Assembly (NCBI GenBank): GCA_017559385.1 | Contig: JAFYSK010000052.1 | Coordinates: forward strand, 1-64,000 | DNA from: Paludibacteraceae bacterium | GTDB taxonomy: Bacteria > Bacteroidota > Bacteroidia > Bacteroidales > Paludibacteraceae | Length of the DNA: 64,000 bases | Direction of reading: 5' to 3' | Program-made: the position numbers and the translations under genes | The notes under the pieces: generated by a model | Seen by the model: the letters and a program-made list of their open reading frames with translations, nothing else | Databases searched by the model: none | Told to the model about the DNA's origin: nothing | In this document: positions 18,476 through 29,300 of the stretch, piece by piece | Position numbering within the stretch: position 1 is the first letter of the stretch | Layout of the letters: the number at the start of each line of letters is the position of its first letter

Positions 18476-19294
18476 TTACTTTACGGTAATCAGGTAAGTT
18501 TTTCCCTCTATGGTTGAGAATGCTATCTTGCCTTGAGCAGCATAAGGGTACATAGCAATCATATCTGGTGATGTCAATACTTGCACTTTGCCATTGAGTG
18601 TATAAGCCACGATGGAAGCGGCAGTAATAAAGTGTCCATCATCCGTATCGTGCATAGCTACGAGTGTATTATTGTTGTACCACTGAGCGGCACGGCAGTC
18701 TTCTCCGATAAAGGTGTTATTGCTGCCGTCCAAGTTGCAAACATAGCAACCATGTCCGCTGAGATAATAACACACTTTGCTGTTATCAGGTGACAGGGAT
18801 GTCCAGATATAGATTTTGTCCTCAGTGCCGAAAGGAGCCAACAAGCGGCGTTGACCATTTTGCTCAACATACATGAGTCCATCCTCGTTGTGCAAGGCAA
18901 TAGGGGTATTGACTGCCACGCGTTTGCCAAGTACAGACTTGGTATTGTTCTTGAGGTTGGCACTGATGGTTTTAGTGATAGCTTCTTTGCCAGGGTGGAA
19001 GGTGCGTTCGGTGAAGGCAATCTCGTTGCCAGACTTGCTAATCTTGACATCAAAACCGGCGTTGGTGGCACGACTTAGGGTAGTGATTTTGCCTGTTTGT
19101 AGGTCATAGCGTTGAAGTCCCTTGGTGGTGCCGGTGGTGAGCAGGATATAATCGCCTGCAGGACTGATACCTGCTACGCGCGCATCCTCAAAAGAAGCGG
19201 CTGGCAAGTGCTCTATAGAAAGTATCTCAAAAATCTGTGCGCTAGCCAATATGGAAATTGCACATGCAGCTATTAAGAGAAATGATTTTTTCAT
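18476..19294 (-). CDS. Small secreted propeller protein (PD40/TolB-like), left copy
   Basis: 272-aa exported protein with signal peptide ending ILASAQ (about 20). The body has repeated WD40-like/PD40 strands: VAGISPAGDYILLTT, FDVKISKSGNEIAFTE, SLSPDNSKVCYYLSG. It ends in KTYLITVK. A clear paralogue (279 aa) lies at 29829 on the other side of the locus, sharing ISP-GDYLLLT, WDVKIS and AMYPYAA/AIYPAAA motifs. It has no enzyme motif; a ligand-binding or scaffold role is an inference. It sits downstream of the left amidase, after a hairpin. Confidence 0.8.
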   Translation of the reverse strand: MKKSFLLIAACAISILASAQIFEILSIEHLPAASFEDARVAGISPAGDYILLTTGTTKGLQRYDLQTGKITTLSRATNAGFDVKISKSGNEIAFTERTFHPGKEAITKTISANLKNNTKSVLGKRVAVNTPIALHNEDGLMYVEQNGQRRLLAPFGTEDKIYIWTSLSPDNSKVCYYLSGHGCYVCNLDGSNNTFIGEDCRAAQWYNNNTLVAMHDTDDGHFITAASIVAYTLNGKVQVLTSPDMIAMYPYAAQGKIAFSTIEGKTYLITVK

Positions 19295-19347
19295 TGTTGC
19301 AATTCGTTATATATGATTGATTATTATTGTATTTACGTTTTAGTTGT

Positions 19348-19382
19348 CATACTAGTGACTAGCAGCGCCAATCACTAGTATG
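19348..19382 (-). terminator. Perfect 11-bp inverted repeat after the left amidase
   Basis: CATACTAGTGA (19348-19358), 13-nt loop, TCACTAGTATG (19372-19382). It starts 8 bp past the amidase stop. There is no T-tract on the minus strand, so it may be an RNA-stabilising or attenuating hairpin rather than a classic terminator. It contains the ACTAG word of the spacer repeats. Confidence 0.5.
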
Positions 19383-19389
19383 ATGAGTA

Positions 19390-22389
19390 TCATTGCTCTA
19401 CGCGAGCACCGGTAATAGTAAATAATTGATCGTTCACACGAATGTAAACACGGTTATCGCGCAGTATTTTTTCTATTTGCTTAGTTTTGTGCTCGGTATT
19501 CTCCAAATCTGTAGCAACAGTCTTGAATGTAGCCACGATATGGATATCAGAGGTAACTGTCAAGTTAAGTGGATTGTCAGTTAACTGGTCATCGCCTACA
19601 GTCCAATTAACAAACTCACAGCCCTCAGCTGGAGTGGCTGTAAGAGTAGCGGTAGCGCCTTCTTCATAGGTGCCAGCACCGGTTACGGTACCCATAGATG
19701 GGTCGTTGACTGTAGCAGAGACAGTATAAGATGGTTTGGACAACGTGAAGCAATATTTTTCAGCAGCAGGAGTAGATACTACTCTGTCAGCAGCATGAGG
19801 CATAGCATATACAGCCACGCACTTACCAGCATTGCCACTAGCAGCATCTGCTGCGATATAGAGGTTACCTGCATAATCCCATGCAAAGTCCATGAGTGAG
19901 TGGTGAGTAACGGACTTGCAATCCACCTCGGTGCCTTGGTTCCAAACAGGCATTCCGTCCACGACAGGATATACGGTAAACGCACCACCGGTACCTGATC
20001 CGACTGAAGCTATAGCGACTTGTGTAAAGTCGTTGTTGAAGCGGATAGCACCGCAGCGGTGATATGGCTGTTTAGGATCTTCGTTGAAGGCGGTAGAACC
20101 GTCAGCAGCATTAAACTTCATCAATGTGGCTGCGTCTGTTCCACTGCGATGTTGGCACAGCCATACATTGCCCTCCTGGTCGTACTGCACTTGTGAACCA
20201 GCGTAGTTAACGACATGTCCACGGAAAATTTCGCGACTAGGAACGGTAGTCCATTTTTTAGCTTCGCCTAGGTCATACTCGCTGCAATAGAAGTGGTGCG
20301 ATGTAAAGTTGACAATAGCTTCTTGGCAACCAGATAGCATAAGGAGTTTGAGATCGTTGCCTGAACCTTGTACGTCGAAACCAATATTAGGTCCGGCAAT
20401 AAACTTGCCTGTCTCGGCATTACCCTCGTATAGACTATAGATACCGCAATAGGTGTGTGAGCAGTTGCGTTTTTCGGTAGCCATGAATGTGTTTTCGTTT
20501 TCCACAGCCATCACACGTGACCAGCCTACTACAGCTCTCTCTTGCCAGTCTGCTGCATTGGGGTGGCTAAACACATATGGGTCTGCCTCCCAGAGTATTT
20601 GTCCGTCTGGAGACATAGAGGACACGAAGATGCGACCATCGTCCGATACACGTACGCGGTAAGGAGAATAGCCGCCAGAAGCAGTACCATTGAAGTAAGG
20701 ACGTGTTTGTTTTACACGACCACCGTTGTAGCCGTATCTAATTTTGTCCCCTTGGTTAGGCATACGACGAGCTTTACCATCGGGATTGAGGATATAAAGT
20801 CCCGCTCCGTCCACATAGCTAATATAGTTGGAATAATTAGAATTATCCTTTGCATTAGGCATACCCTCTACTACGAACACAGTACCAAAGTTGTCGTTTT
20901 CAGGGTTATTGTCAATATCGATGGATGTGGGGCTATATAGTTTAACTGAGTTGTTGACGAAAGTAGGTTGAGTGACAGCAGCACCAGTAACATCCACACG
21001 CCATGTCAGTTGTTTGCCACGTGGCAGAACAGATGTTTGGATGACATCCTTGTAGCCATCTACAGGTACATTCTTATAATCGCGTACTACATAGTCTTTT
21101 TCGCCGTCGTTAAAGATAATCTTGACGGTAGCTGCAGGTGCATTGAGCCACCAGAGAAGTGTTACCTGTGTGCTATCCGCATTGAGCTCAGCTGTTAGTC
21201 CGTATGCAAACGGATTGAGATTAGCGGCGTTGGTATCTCCTCCAGGTGTTGGAGTAGGGTCAGTATTATCATCGTCGTCGGTGCCCGTAGTCAGGAAGAC
21301 TTGTGCGTAACTGGTCTTATCAGCAGTAACGATAATAGATTGTGTGTACTTTTTATAACCATTAGCGCGCACGGTAATAGTATAGGTGCCAGGAGCGAGG
21401 TTCTCGTAAACGAAGACACCATTGTAGTTATTATCGGTAGTATAGCATTTTTGATTTTTGAGCATGCGTGCTACGTAGTTGTAGCAGTTGGTCATGATGG
21501 TATCGCCGGCAGCGTTGGTAAGATATACTTTAGCGCCATTGATAGGCATATAGATATCGTTGGCTTTGCGACCGGTGTAATAGGTTTGGTTGATCTCTTT
21601 ATCCTTGGTGCGGACATATCCCATGATGTATCCTTTGGACTCGCCAGCTTTGCCAAAGTAAGCCTGTATGCCACGGAAGTAGCGCAAACCTTCTTGGCAG
21701 CACCAATCAGGGTTGAGTGCACGGTGGCGGGCTGGTTGGTAGGTATGGAAATAGCCTTCGGAGATATATCCAGGAATACCATGTTTGAGTACGCCATAAT
21801 AACCGGTGTAGCCTACTCCGTCAATATAGCTAGTGGAAGAACTACCCCATTGTGAGATGTCAGCATAGATGCCTGGTTTTTCGAGCGACCATGTAGAGTT
21901 GTACTCCATGCCTTGTTGGTGAATATCAAAGAGCAATGGCCACATCGTTTTGGTCATATTAAGACTACCTTTGGCATAATCGTTGCCTGTTTTGCCACGG
22001 AACCAAAGGGATGGGTAGTTGGTGGTAGCACCTTCTGAGAGTGCGTTGGAGTGGATAGAGATGAAGTAGTCCGCTCCTGAGTGTTGCGCTTCAGCTGCGA
22101 TGGTAGTTAATGCAGGGCTTGTGCCGCACTTGGTGTGTGACATGACAACGGTGTGACCTGCCGCTTGCAGTTTCTCGCGCAGGTAGTAGGCTTTCCACAT
22201 GTTGGTGTTGGACTCGTAGAAACCTAGCGTATCAGGTCTGCCTGTGCTAGACAAAGGTGGATAGGAGATAGTACCCATAGGTCGGTCGTTGGATCCCCAA
22301 CCGCCATGACCGGGGTTGACATAGATTTTTGCCGCGAAGGCAAAGGTGGTAGCCGCGAAGGCTAAGGTAAGAAATAGTGTTTTCTTCAT
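19390..22389 (-). CDS. Secreted zinc amidase fused to propeller and InlB-like repeat (left copy)
   Basis: 999-aa secreted protein. Signal peptide 1-19. Amidase_3 (N-acetylmuramoyl-L-alanine amidase) domain about 21-260 with zinc ligands His28 (VNPGHGGWG), Glu59 (FYESN), His113 (ISIHSNA) and catalytic-type Glu211 (ISEGYFHT). A carboxypeptidase-like/PEGA domain follows at about 280-370 (YNGVFVYENLAPGTYTITV). A linker TDDDDNTDPTPTPGGDT comes next, then a LNPFAYGL module with propeller (about 390-890), a divergent InlB B-repeat (about 905-970) and a short C-terminal tail NRVYIRVNDQLFTITGARV. It likely cuts peptidoglycan of other cells or remodels its own envelope. It is 14 bp behind the 1139-aa gene. 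The right-hand paralogue is at 30706. Confidence 0.87.
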   Translation of the reverse strand: MKKTLFLTLAFAATTFAFAAKIYVNPGHGGWGSNDRPMGTISYPPLSSTGRPDTLGFYESNTNMWKAYYLREKLQAAGHTVVMSHTKCGTSPALTTIAAEAQHSGADYFISIHSNALSEGATTNYPSLWFRGKTGNDYAKGSLNMTKTMWPLLFDIHQQGMEYNSTWSLEKPGIYADISQWGSSSTSYIDGVGYTGYYGVLKHGIPGYISEGYFHTYQPARHRALNPDWCCQEGLRYFRGIQAYFGKAGESKGYIMGYVRTKDKEINQTYYTGRKANDIYMPINGAKVYLTNAAGDTIMTNCYNYVARMLKNQKCYTTDNNYNGVFVYENLAPGTYTITVRANGYKKYTQSIIVTADKTSYAQVFLTTGTDDDDNTDPTPTPGGDTNAANLNPFAYGLTAELNADSTQVTLLWWLNAPAATVKIIFNDGEKDYVVRDYKNVPVDGYKDVIQTSVLPRGKQLTWRVDVTGAAVTQPTFVNNSVKLYSPTSIDIDNNPENDNFGTVFVVEGMPNAKDNSNYSNYISYVDGAGLYILNPDGKARRMPNQGDKIRYGYNGGRVKQTRPYFNGTASGGYSPYRVRVSDDGRIFVSSMSPDGQILWEADPYVFSHPNAADWQERAVVGWSRVMAVENENTFMATEKRNCSHTYCGIYSLYEGNAETGKFIAGPNIGFDVQGSGNDLKLLMLSGCQEAIVNFTSHHFYCSEYDLGEAKKWTTVPSREIFRGHVVNYAGSQVQYDQEGNVWLCQHRSGTDAATLMKFNAADGSTAFNEDPKQPYHRCGAIRFNNDFTQVAIASVGSGTGGAFTVYPVVDGMPVWNQGTEVDCKSVTHHSLMDFAWDYAGNLYIAADAASGNAGKCVAVYAMPHAADRVVSTPAAEKYCFTLSKPSYTVSATVNDPSMGTVTGAGTYEEGATATLTATPAEGCEFVNWTVGDDQLTDNPLNLTVTSDIHIVATFKTVATDLENTEHKTKQIEKILRDNRVYIRVNDQLFTITGARVEQ

Positions 22390-22403
22390 AATATGTTTGT
22401 TTG

Positions 22404-25400
22404 TTATTTCACACGGTGGCCGGTGATGGTATATACTTCATCGCCGCGGAGGATGTAGATCTTGCCATCATACATGATCTTGCGTACTTGAGGTTTGGTC
22501 TGTTGCTCCGCTTCAGGTGCAACAGGGATAGAGGTGGTGACTGGTTTTTGGAAGGAGAAATAAAGATTGCCCTGATCAGCCATTGAACGAAGGAATGCAT
22601 CGTCAATAACAAAATATCCGCGATACCCCAGAATCTTATCGCTGGTATTAGTAACCTTCGCCAAACGGTTGTCTGCTACAAGGATATAAGCATTTTCTGG
22701 GAGAGTGGTTGGGTTGAGCACTCCTTGGAAACTCACATAATCAGCATACGTACCATAAGGCATTCGAGTACCATCGAAGAATCGCCAATATGGCAACCCT
22801 GAATAAGTAAGATAAGGCTTATTCACATCAGCCTCAGGTTTTATCAGATATGCTATACCTGCCTCCATGTATCTATTTTCATCTGCCACCGTTTTGTCAG
22901 GATGTGCTGCATTCCAGTTATCCCAATACTCGTCTAATGTAATAAAGTTGAGGACCGCTACAGGGTCTCCTGACTCAGTATATGTTTCCGTAACGCTATT
23001 AAAGACTCTAATATCAGCATTCTTTAATTCATCGGGCAAGTGACTTATCGGCAAATCAAATGGGAGACAAATAGTATTATACATTCCACCTGCAAACTTG
23101 CGGTCCATTGTTACATTATGAGGAGTTGTACCATAATTCTGATTATTCAATAAGCTTAACACATCGTTGTTTGTTGCATCATATGGATCCTTGGTCAAAT
23201 CAGGCGTAGGATCTTCTTCTTGGAGACGTGTATCAACATAGGTAGCATAGAGTTTCATATTATCCCGATAGACATAATGTACGATATCTCCAGTTACACT
23301 ACCATCTCGCCAGGCAAGGAGTTGGTCTGCTCTAAGAGCTGTGTTCCATTGGTACCAATCTGCAGGAGTCCCAATTACCGTACCTGCATCATTTTTTACG
23401 GTCAATGTAGAGCAGGGCAGTTTTTTCCAAGTTATTGGCAAACGTTTTTCACTTCCAACTGTTTTGGGTAAATCACAAGCTCTATCAGACCACCATGGGC
23501 GCCAATGCTCGGGCTGTCCATATTCAATAAAATTTTTATCTGTATAGTCTGGTGATGCAAAATACGTGACATCCCCACCGTTAGTAGCTCGTGCTATAGT
23601 TGTGCGGTTAATAAACATATACAACATATAGGCCCAACGTGCATTAAGAGTTGCATTACTATTTTTGTAAACAATTTCTTTCCCATTAACATGTTCGATA
23701 TATTCACCCAACCAAGCAAATGGAGTTGTTTCATTACTAACATCTGCCGATAAATAATTTGCATTTTGACCAAATCGTTCTGTAATAAATCCTGCTACGT
23801 CATACTCCTCATACCCCGTAACATATCCTTTATCATTACGATTAGCTACACTCACCCCTTGTTGTTGAAGTTTATCAATATACCCTTCAAATTGAGCTTG
23901 ATATAACCGCCACAATCTTGTATTCCATTTGGTATCATATTCTGGCTTACTTATATCTTGACCTTCCTTAAACAAATTCCACCATGTCACGGTATAATCT
24001 CCCTCCTCAAAATGCGCAGTAAGAGTGACATCTTTAACAGCCGAGAATGTGTATGGATTATCCGTAGAAACGGCGGTACTACCCTCTTTCCAGCAAACAA
24101 ACTTATAGCCATCTTTGGATTGAGCAAAGACTTCTACAGGATTACATGCTGGAACCTTACCTTCCGCATCGAATCCAGCAGTAATCGTTGCAGAACCTCG
24201 AGTTGCATCGGCAGTTACATTTATCACATAAGACTCATCCGATGCACAATTAACTTCAAATGCGAATCTAGAAGCCGCAGGGGTAGAAACCACTTCATCT
24301 GCTGTGCGAGGTAACGCCCATGCTTTTAACTTTTCATGAGAGTAACCACACGCATATATATTATTGGCATGATCCCATGCAAATCCCGGAAGGTTATTTC
24401 CAATAGATGTCATATCAATTTCATATTCCATAGTTAGTTTTGGCTTTCCATTCTCTTTGTCTACCTTGTAAATTGTAGCCCAACCAGCCGTTCCTGTTGT
24501 GTACGAAGTTGCTGTCGAGACACCTGATATCGACTTATTAGAAGATTTACCTGACACTATCAGTTTTGTAAAATCCTTATTAAAACAAATTCCAGCGCCA
24601 CCTCGGTTCAGCATCTTTTCTCGAAGATCCACAACACCTTCCTTATTAACATGCATTAACGTAGGAAATTTAATAGCATCGGAGCTACTTCCACGATGTT
24701 GACAGAACCAATAACCGCCTTCATTGTCATACACTATCTGTGCAACATTATACGCAACAACTGTATTATCTAGTGTCCATTTGTTTGTAGGAACGGTAGT
24801 CCATGTTGAACTTTCTCCTATATTATACTCCGAAAATGTATATTGACCTGAAACTGCTTGAAGAGCATTTTTTGTTCCTGACAACAACATAATTTGTAGA
24901 TTTTCTCCACTACCTTTCGTATCAATATCACAGTTTAAAGCAGCAATAAACTTCCCACTAGCATCTTCTAACTCTTCCGTATTAGCATCGCGCGTTCCTA
25001 CAAGTACTTTCTTCCAGCCAGTCGCAGACCAATTGGCCGGTCTATCTTCAGCATCACTAAATATATACTTATCTGCTTCAAATAACACACCTCTATCCAC
25101 AGGAGCGCACAAAGTAATAAACACACGGCCATCATCAGATACGTGCACGCGATTTGGAGCATAAACATTATATCCACTTTCGTTGACTGTTATTTTTTCT
25201 GCAGCAGTATATGTTATTCCTCCATTATAACCAGCTGTCGCATTGGGAGTAGGCAAATTTCGGAATGCTGCATCAAACACATACAAGCCCGCACCTAAGC
25301 CCCAACTCAAATACTCATTATAAGGCTTACCTGAAGCACCATTAGTCGTGCCTTTCTTCGTTGTAATATCATGCAAACCTTCTATCACAAACACATGACC

Positions 25401-25823
25401 GAAATTAGGGTTTTCTGGATTATTATCAATATCAATAGAACGAGGATGATACAAATAATATTCTTGATCTATCACCGTTGGCGTATTTACCGCTGCACCT
25501 TTGACATCTACGCGCCAACCTAGATTATCCACTCCGCCACGATATTGACCTGGGATTTCTGACAAGTCAAGAGATAATGCATAATCATGCTTTGCATTAT
25601 ACGCCGTGCAAGAATAGGTATAAACATCTGTTTTTGTAGCAATATCATATACTACCACCTTCACCGAAGTTGCGGGGGCATTGATGGAAAACTGAATATC
25701 CAACTGCATCGGATTCAATGCATTTACACTAGACCTCAACCCATACGCAAAGGGGTTGAGATCGGCGGCTAAGGCACTAAGACTAATAACGAAAATAGAT
25801 AAAATAAGTAGAAGTTTTTTCAT
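22404..25823 (-). CDS. Large secreted propeller/InlB-repeat protein, left copy
   Basis: 1139-aa exported protein. Signal peptide about 1-19, then the DLNPFAYGL module. A propeller-like region follows (about 120-530; SIDIDNNPENPNFGHVFVIEG, VHVSDDGRVFITL). A divergent InlB B-repeat spans about 545-610. A second InlB-like repeat begins VTWWNLF at 614 and closes LYATYV at about 857; it encloses a long helical insert (RLWRLYQ, FAWLGEYI, RWAYMLYMFINR, FIEYGQPEHW). Then come a MYNTICLPFDLP domain (about 930-1090) and the tail KIYILRGDEVYTITGHRV, a sorting-signal-like end. It heads the leftward operon. The paralogue at 26357 shares every module. The 22.7-25.8 kb part is more AT-rich in codon choice than its neighbours. 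No enzymatic motif found. Confidence 0.82.
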   Translation of the reverse strand: MKKLLLILSIFVISLSALAADLNPFAYGLRSSVNALNPMQLDIQFSINAPATSVKVVVYDIATKTDVYTYSCTAYNAKHDYALSLDLSEIPGQYRGGVDNLGWRVDVKGAAVNTPTVIDQEYYLYHPRSIDIDNNPENPNFGHVFVIEGLHDITTKKGTTNGASGKPYNEYLSWGLGAGLYVFDAAFRNLPTPNATAGYNGGITYTAAEKITVNESGYNVYAPNRVHVSDDGRVFITLCAPVDRGVLFEADKYIFSDAEDRPANWSATGWKKVLVGTRDANTEELEDASGKFIAALNCDIDTKGSGENLQIMLLSGTKNALQAVSGQYTFSEYNIGESSTWTTVPTNKWTLDNTVVAYNVAQIVYDNEGGYWFCQHRGSSSDAIKFPTLMHVNKEGVVDLREKMLNRGGAGICFNKDFTKLIVSGKSSNKSISGVSTATSYTTGTAGWATIYKVDKENGKPKLTMEYEIDMTSIGNNLPGFAWDHANNIYACGYSHEKLKAWALPRTADEVVSTPAASRFAFEVNCASDESYVINVTADATRGSATITAGFDAEGKVPACNPVEVFAQSKDGYKFVCWKEGSTAVSTDNPYTFSAVKDVTLTAHFEEGDYTVTWWNLFKEGQDISKPEYDTKWNTRLWRLYQAQFEGYIDKLQQQGVSVANRNDKGYVTGYEEYDVAGFITERFGQNANYLSADVSNETTPFAWLGEYIEHVNGKEIVYKNSNATLNARWAYMLYMFINRTTIARATNGGDVTYFASPDYTDKNFIEYGQPEHWRPWWSDRACDLPKTVGSEKRLPITWKKLPCSTLTVKNDAGTVIGTPADWYQWNTALRADQLLAWRDGSVTGDIVHYVYRDNMKLYATYVDTRLQEEDPTPDLTKDPYDATNNDVLSLLNNQNYGTTPHNVTMDRKFAGGMYNTICLPFDLPISHLPDELKNADIRVFNSVTETYTESGDPVAVLNFITLDEYWDNWNAAHPDKTVADENRYMEAGIAYLIKPEADVNKPYLTYSGLPYWRFFDGTRMPYGTYADYVSFQGVLNPTTLPENAYILVADNRLAKVTNTSDKILGYRGYFVIDDAFLRSMADQGNLYFSFQKPVTTSIPVAPEAEQQTKPQVRKIMYDGKIYILRGDEVYTITGHRVK

Positions 25824-25872
25824 GGTATAATGTGAGTTTTACAATGCAAAAAGTAGATTTAAATTTTAAGGC

Positions 25873-25905
25873 GCAAAGATAACATTTTTTTATGGAACAC
25901 ACAAG
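25873..25905 (-). promoter_or_regulatory. Promoter of the leftward propeller-amidase operon
   Basis: On the minus strand: CTTG (25902-25905), 20 bp, TATCTTTGC (25873-25881). Confidence 0.75.
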
Positions 25906-26079
25906 TATTTTTTAGGTTTTATGTTATATAACATATATTAAAGTGGAAATTTTAAAAGTTTTAGAAGTTTTAAAGGTTCTAAAACGCGGGACTGAGTGAC
26001 TGTAGAACGGCTTCGCCTATTAGACTCAGTGAGTCATATTTAAGTACAATCAAAGTATGAGGAAAGGCATAGGAATAGC

Positions 26080-26170
26080 GCGTCTATTGTGCGATTATTG
26101 TCCGTGAATTGTGCGTAAATTGTGCGTCTATTGTGCGTAAATTGTGCGTAAATTATGCGTAAATTATGCG
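26080..26170. repeat. Eight tandem 11-bp units (GCGTAAATTGT)
   Basis: Units start at 26080, 26091, 26102, 26113, 26124, 26135, 26146 and 26157, then a final GCG. Consensus GCGTAAATTGT with one to four changes per unit. The period equals about one helical turn, so every unit presents the same DNA face. It lies between the two divergent operons. Confidence 0.9.
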
Positions 26171-26246
26171 ACAAAGATAGGAGAAGGGAGAATAATGAAA
26201 GGCGAAATGGAAAAAGTATGTTGTGCAACATAAAATCTAAAAATTG

Positions 26247-26278
26247 CTTGTCTATTCCAAATTTTAGTTGTACCTTTG
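26247..26278 (+). promoter_or_regulatory. Promoter of the rightward propeller-amidase operon
   Basis: CTTG (26247-26250), 20 bp, TACCTTTG (26271-26278). Confidence 0.75.
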
Positions 26279-26356
26279 TGCGTTTTTATGCTAATGAATT
26301 AGCACAACCATCTTTACCACACCTAAAGGTACATATCTGAAAAGCACACAACCACC

Positions 26357-29300
26357 ATGAATTCAAACACATACACCACCTCGGCTATGCGCAGGATATG
26401 CGTAACCATCTTGGTTATACTATGCAGTCTGAGTAGCTATGCTGTCACCGGACTAAACCCATATGCATACAAAATGGAGTTTGGAGGTCAATCGGATAAC
26501 AACCGAAAGATGACCTTCAGATATTGGCTCAACGCACCCGCCAAAAATGTAAGTATCAGCATATCATATCAAAACGACAACACTCCTCTGACCATGCAAT
26601 ACGCTGGCACAGGCAATGAGGGAGTAAACGAGGTGACTGTATCTACTGCAGGTTTGCCTGCGGGTACAGATATATCATGGAGTGTGACGGTGGCCAACGC
26701 CTCTAATACCGAGCCTAAGCAAGTTAGCACAGATTATCGATTCTATTGTCCACACGGCGTGGCTATTGATACCGATCCCATGTCGGAGCACTTTGGTAGA
26801 ATATTAGTCACAGAGACGCTGAATGGCAAAACGGGAACAAGTGGACGTAATTATATCTCCAAAACAAATGGTACGAGCGGAACCATCAAGGCAGGACTGT
26901 ATGCCTTTGACGCGCAGTTTAAGTTGATTGGCGACAAAGGTGCACCTCATACGGGCGGTAATAGTTTCAGCCAAGTAATGGGTTCGTTTACCAGCGGATA
27001 CGGCAATTTTGATGGTGGTCATCAGCCTTACCAAGTGAAGATATCTGATGACGGCCGCATCTTTGTATCCTGCTGCGACCTGCAGACTAGTGGTACTGTC
27101 GTTTGGGAACTGTCGGAAGACCTTAACACTTGGACGCCTATCATACAAGGCACAAGAGGTTGGAGTAACTATCAGTTGATGAACGAGAATGGTCAGTTCT
27201 ACGCAGGATTCAACTGCAGCATGGATGTGATAGGTAGCGGCAAGGACTTGAAGCTACTGCTCTACTCTTCCTCACAGACTGGTGTTCGTAGCCACCACGC
27301 CGATCAATTCCGTTTGGATGAATATCCTATTGGTACTCATACGGGATCCGTGTGGAATGGAACGATCAACTCTATCTGGGCACCAGGAGCTAGAAAATAC
27401 GGCGTTGTATATGACAATGTGCGTGTGATATATGACGGTGAGGGTGGCTATTGGTTAGGTGCTAACCGTGCGACAGAAAAAGAAAACGAGCCTAACTTGG
27501 TGCATGTCAATGCAAATGGGGTTAGAGATCAATACTCTTACGACTACGATTTCTTTGGCGGACCAGGCATCGCATTGCATACCCCAACCTATGCGGGCAA
27601 AGATAGCAAATGGATGTTCAAAGGTATGTCTAAATCAAACTCGAAAGCTGCCAACGGACGATTTGGTATTTGGAAGATATCTAAAAATGCTGATGGCAAC
27701 ATGCTGCGTAGCCGTATTTGGACGGTTACATCGACGAACATGGGACGCAACCATAATGATTTTGCCATCGACTACGCTGAGAACCTCTATATAGTGGGCA
27801 ACTCAGGCGAGCGCATCTTGGCTTTTGCGTTGCCATACGGAGGTGTGAAGACTACACCTGCTAGAAGCACCTTTACCCTAGAGGCTGTAGATAACTCGAA
27901 GACTTACATGGTTACTACTGGCGTAAATGAAGAAGGATACGGAACTACAACGGGCGATGGATTGTATCACTACGAAGAGAGCGTAACGGTAACTGCTACA
28001 CCTAGTGATGAGAATAGATATGAGTTTGTGAATTGGACCAAAGGTGGCGTAGAAGTGTCTAAGAGTAGCACGTATAGTTTTACGGTGACAGAAAAGGTTG
28101 ATTTGGTGGCTAACTTCAAAGTGAAGGAGTTTACCGTGGAGTTCTTTAATCTGTTCCAAAACAAACAGGATGTAACAGACTATTATAAAGGCGCTGAGGC
28201 AGGAATGGATAAGACAAGAAACTCGCGTTTGTGGAGATGGTTCCAGGTGGAACTAAATAATTTTGACGATACTAGCACAACAGACAAAGGAGAACACACA
28301 CCTACAGGAAAGAACACGCGTTTCCATGTCGCAGGATTTTTCTCTGGTAGATTCGATGTTAACGAGGCATATCTTTTGGGTAATACACATCCTACCAAAA
28401 CAAATAAAAGCAACAATCAGGCGTTTAAATGGTTAAGCGATTACCTAGTATTTATGAATGGTGGGAACAAAATCACTAGAGTTAGCCAATATCACGATTC
28501 AGACGATCGTATGGGATATTTCATGTATTTATTCATAAATAGGACTGATACTGCTTACAATGGTGAATTAAATAATTGCAATTGCATTGTCATAGGTGAA
28601 GATTGGGGATCAAAGCACGAATTTTGGAAAAAAACAAATGGCAATTATGACAAAAGCAAGAAATTCATAGACTATGGCAAACCCGACTACTGGCGCAAAT
28701 GGTGGCAACAGATATACTGCGGAATGGACACCACATGGAACTATGACAAAGCCATGCCTACGCCCAACGATTTGCCAACGAGAGCTGCAGCTGATGGATG
28801 GATTGTACAAGCAGATTGGAAACCAAGCAATTGGCACCAATGGAACAATCAAGAGGCTAACCCAGGCAAGCTACTAGGTTGGTACTATGGCGAGAAGAAT
28901 CCAGGCACCTGGAAGGATGATGTGAGCCAAGTGAAGATTGTGCACAACATCAACAAGAGCGGCAACCTGATAGCCATCTGGGTACCTACAGAAATTCACG
29001 AAGAGAAGAACAACTACGATGTGGCTAAACTGATGACCACACAAGGCCCAACCCACGATGTTAAGGTGTATCGTCGCTTACAAGCTGGCATGTACAACAC
29101 CATCTGCCTGCCATTTAATGTAGATAAGTTGCCTGAAGCATTAGCCGGAGCGACAGTTATGCGACTAGTAGGCTCGGAGCTAGAGAACGAGGAGGTATCC
29201 GAAGAGACTCTGAGTGATAATAATGTGACATTGAACTTTGAACAGGTGGATTTTAGCGAGGGTAACAAGATGTATGCCGGCTATCCATACCTGATCATGC

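Larger units (their letters stand above)
25824..26356. other. Divergent intergenic region at the centre of the mirrored locus
   Basis: No gene. It holds the minus-strand promoter for the 1139-aa gene (25873-25905), a TTTTAGAAGTTTTAAAGG repeat (25945-25985), the palindrome GACTCAGTGAGTC (26023-26035), an array of eight 11-bp units (26080-26170) and the plus-strand promoter for the 1128-aa gene (26247-26278). Confidence 0.75.

Noticed and set aside
21301-21855. 184-codon frame antisense to the left amidase
   Set aside because: Shadow of the amidase and its linker; no start signal or family motif.
19390-22389. Phage endolysin interpretation of the amidases
   Set aside because: Both amidases have signal peptides, multi-domain surface architecture and sorting-type tails, and no phage genes are nearby.
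26040-26231. 63-codon minus-strand ORF with IYAQFT repeats
   Set aside because: It is the translation of the 11-bp tandem array; no signal of coding beyond the repeat.
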